Below, piece by piece: positions 63,026 through 64,000 of a DNA stretch of 64,000 nt. The notes under the pieces were generated by a model. That model was not told where the DNA came from. It worked only from the letters and a program-made list of their open reading frames with translations, and made no database searches. The stretch's first letter is position 1; each line of letters starts with the position of its first letter. Source of the stretch: Clostridia bacterium (GTDB taxonomy: Bacteria > Bacillota > Clostridia > Christensenellales > Borkfalkiaceae); contig CAAFMS010000026.1 in the NCBI GenBank assembly GCA_900764105.1, forward strand, positions 62,001-126,000, written 5' to 3'. The translations under genes were made by a program, and so were the position numbers.

Positions 63026-63055
63026 TGTATATTTACGTTCTTTCAACGCAAACTG
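63026..63055 (+). promoter_or_regulatory. Candidate forespore (sigma G-type) promoter of spoVT
   Basis: TGTATA (63026-63031), 17 nt and CAAACTG (63049-63055) resemble the sigma G boxes TGAATA and CATACTA. Bacillus spoVT is sigma G dependent. The ATG follows the -10 by 5 nt with no ribosome site. The match is moderate. Confidence 0.35.
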
Positions 63056-63060
63056 TTATT

Positions 63061-63603
63061 ATGAAAGATACAGGAATCGTGAGAAGAATAGACGTCCTCG
63101 GAAGAGTCGTCATCCCGAAAGAAATCAGAAAAATATTGAAACTCGGCGAGGGCGACCCCGTCGAAATCTACACCGACAAAGACGCTATTATTCTAAAAAA
63201 ATATTCGCATCTGACGCCCGTCGGAGACTCTATGTATTCGGCTACCGCCGCCCTTTCCAAAACCACGGGACATTCGGCGTTCGCTTTCGATAAAGAACGC
63301 TGCGTTGCGGCAAGCGGCGCAGGTTCCAAAGAGGCTTTGTCGGGTAAAATATCCGAGGACATCCTTAAACTTATAAAAGAGAACAAAACGCTTGTCGTCA
63401 ATCACTCAGAAGGCGGTTCCCCCGTGGGGATTATCGGCGACGATTCTATGAATTTCGCCAATCAACTCGTCTTGCCGATTTATAACGGCGATGAAGCCGT
63501 GGGGGCAATCGTTCTCGCAGACAGAACGAAAGACCGCCCCATCTCCTCGTCCGATATAAACCTTACAATGCTCGCCGCAGAATTTATCTCCGCGCTTATC
63601 TGA
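63061..63603 (+). CDS. spoVT: Stage V sporulation protein T
   Basis: The protein has 180 residues from the ATG at 63061; the longer frame starts inside the promoter region. The N-terminal AbrB domain reads MKDTGIVRRIDVLGRVVIPKEI, then IRKILKLGEGDPVEIYTDKDAIILKKY. A GAF-like C-terminal domain (about 60-178) follows, with the acid-rich end RPISSSDINLTMLAAEFIS. SpoVT fine-tunes forespore genes. It precedes a spoVB-family gene by 3 nt, as in Bacillus (spoVT-yabM). Confidence 0.95.
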   Translation: MKDTGIVRRIDVLGRVVIPKEIRKILKLGEGDPVEIYTDKDAIILKKYSHLTPVGDSMYSATAALSKTTGHSAFAFDKERCVAASGAGSKEALSGKISEDILKLIKENKTLVVNHSEGGSPVGIIGDDSMNFANQLVLPIYNGDEAVGAIVLADRTKDRPISSSDINLTMLAAEFISALI

Positions 63604-63606
63604 AAT

Positions 63607-64000
63607 ATGAAAAAACAAAGGCAGAATAACGCCCTTATAAAAAACGCGCTTATAATTTCGATGGGCGGACTTATCGTCAAAATTCTCGGCGCGTTTTATC
63701 GGATACCGCTTACGAACCTGTTGAAAACCGAAGGTCTCGGAATTTATCAGACGGCTTTCCCCACTTATCTGATTTTAATGACCTTCACGGGTGCGGCGGC
63801 AACTACAACTATGACGGGCTTAATATCTGCGGGCGAAAACGGAAAAAACGTATTCCGTAAATCGCTCGCTTTTTTCTTACCGCTCGGAATCGTCGGGGCG
63901 GCGTTTATGATTTTCCTTTCGGGCGTTCTTTCATCTATGCAAGGGAATCCCGAAGCGAAAGGCTCGTATATTGCCCTCGCCCCGTCTCTTATTTTCGTTG
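63607..64000 (+). CDS. spoVB: SpoVB/YabM-family flippase, N-terminal part (partial)
   Basis: The frame is open from the ATG at 63607 to the right edge, giving 131 residues. The N-terminus NALIIS-MGGLIVKILGAFYRIPLTNLL and GIYQTAFPTYLILMTFT are typical of the MOP flippases SpoVB and YabM. At least three TM helices are visible. Such proteins move lipid-linked glycan precursors across the membrane, for cortex synthesis in the SpoVB case. It follows spoVT by 3 nt, so the pair is an operon. The rest lies outside the window. Confidence 0.9.
   Translation, partial: MKKQRQNNALIKNALIISMGGLIVKILGAFYRIPLTNLLKTEGLGIYQTAFPTYLILMTFTGAAATTTMTGLISAGENGKNVFRKSLAFFLPLGIVGAAFMIFLSGVLSSMQGNPEAKGSYIALAPSLIFV

Overview
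The window looks like chromosome from an endospore-forming member of the Bacillota (Clostridia). The evidence is spmA/spmB, gpr, ylbJ, spoVT and spoVB together with Gram-positive housekeeping gene orders: dgt-dnaG-rpoD-trmK-nif3, rimP-nusA-ylxR-L7Ae-infB-rbfA-nrnA-truB-ribF, mraZ-rsmH-ftsL-pbp, ylbJ beside coaD-rsmD, and pgk-tpiA-gpmI. An uncultured gut lineage is plausible, but the sequence alone does not fix the genus. Most genes are on the minus strand in long, tightly packed operons with 4-nt overlaps. I see no tRNA, rRNA, CRISPR array or prophage.

Layout. 1-703: end of spmA and spmB (+). 700-9238: MFS carrier, zinc-ribbon protein, nif3, trmK, rpoD, dnaG, dgt and an SDR (-). 9316-10964: efp and an Xaa-Pro peptidase. 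11067-17409: uvrB-uvrA in one operon with four small membrane proteins, two of them paralogous winged-helix/TM proteins. 17470-19454: a papain-like hydrolase divergent from a DUF421/DUF4363 pair. 19625-25099: a short dcw cluster, then murI and gpr. 25237-26607: rpsT, REP-like repeats and a nitroreductase pseudogene split by a ~300-bp inverted-repeat element. 26619-30364: a heterodimeric ABC exporter. 30498-41192: endonuclease IV, then the ribF-to-rimP translation/transcription operon and rarA. 41224-45967: ylbJ, coaD, rsmD, queH, an MreB-like gene, maf and RNase P RNA. 46202-50026: clpB behind a ribbon-helix-helix gene, and an orphan with a leaderless-type promoter. 50153-55158: SDR, Cys-rich peptide, esterase-like hydrolase, DUF1846 protein, an inverted-repeat element and an AEC carrier. 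55306-60039: glycolytic operon and a Na/Pi carrier. 60190-64000: nucleotide-sugar dehydratase, a DUF559 gene inside duplicated repeats, spoVT and the start of spoVB.

The most interesting points are: (i) a class B PBP gene whose only start with a good Shine-Dalgarno is ATA; (ii) a MITE-like family with one copy in a nitroreductase gene and a decayed copy that supplies the last codons and stop of ribF; (iii) several genes whose ATG lies 6-10 nt after a -10 box with no Shine-Dalgarno, suggesting leaderless mRNAs; (iv) a terminator-like hairpin between the rimP-nusA-infB promoter and rimP; (v) duplicated repeats around, and running into, a DUF559 gene; (vi) an RHH-type gene translationally coupled to clpB. 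Recognisable promoters share a TTGACA-like -35, usually a 17-nt spacer, and often a TGN extended -10. Family names are from recognition of motifs and gene order; no database search was run.
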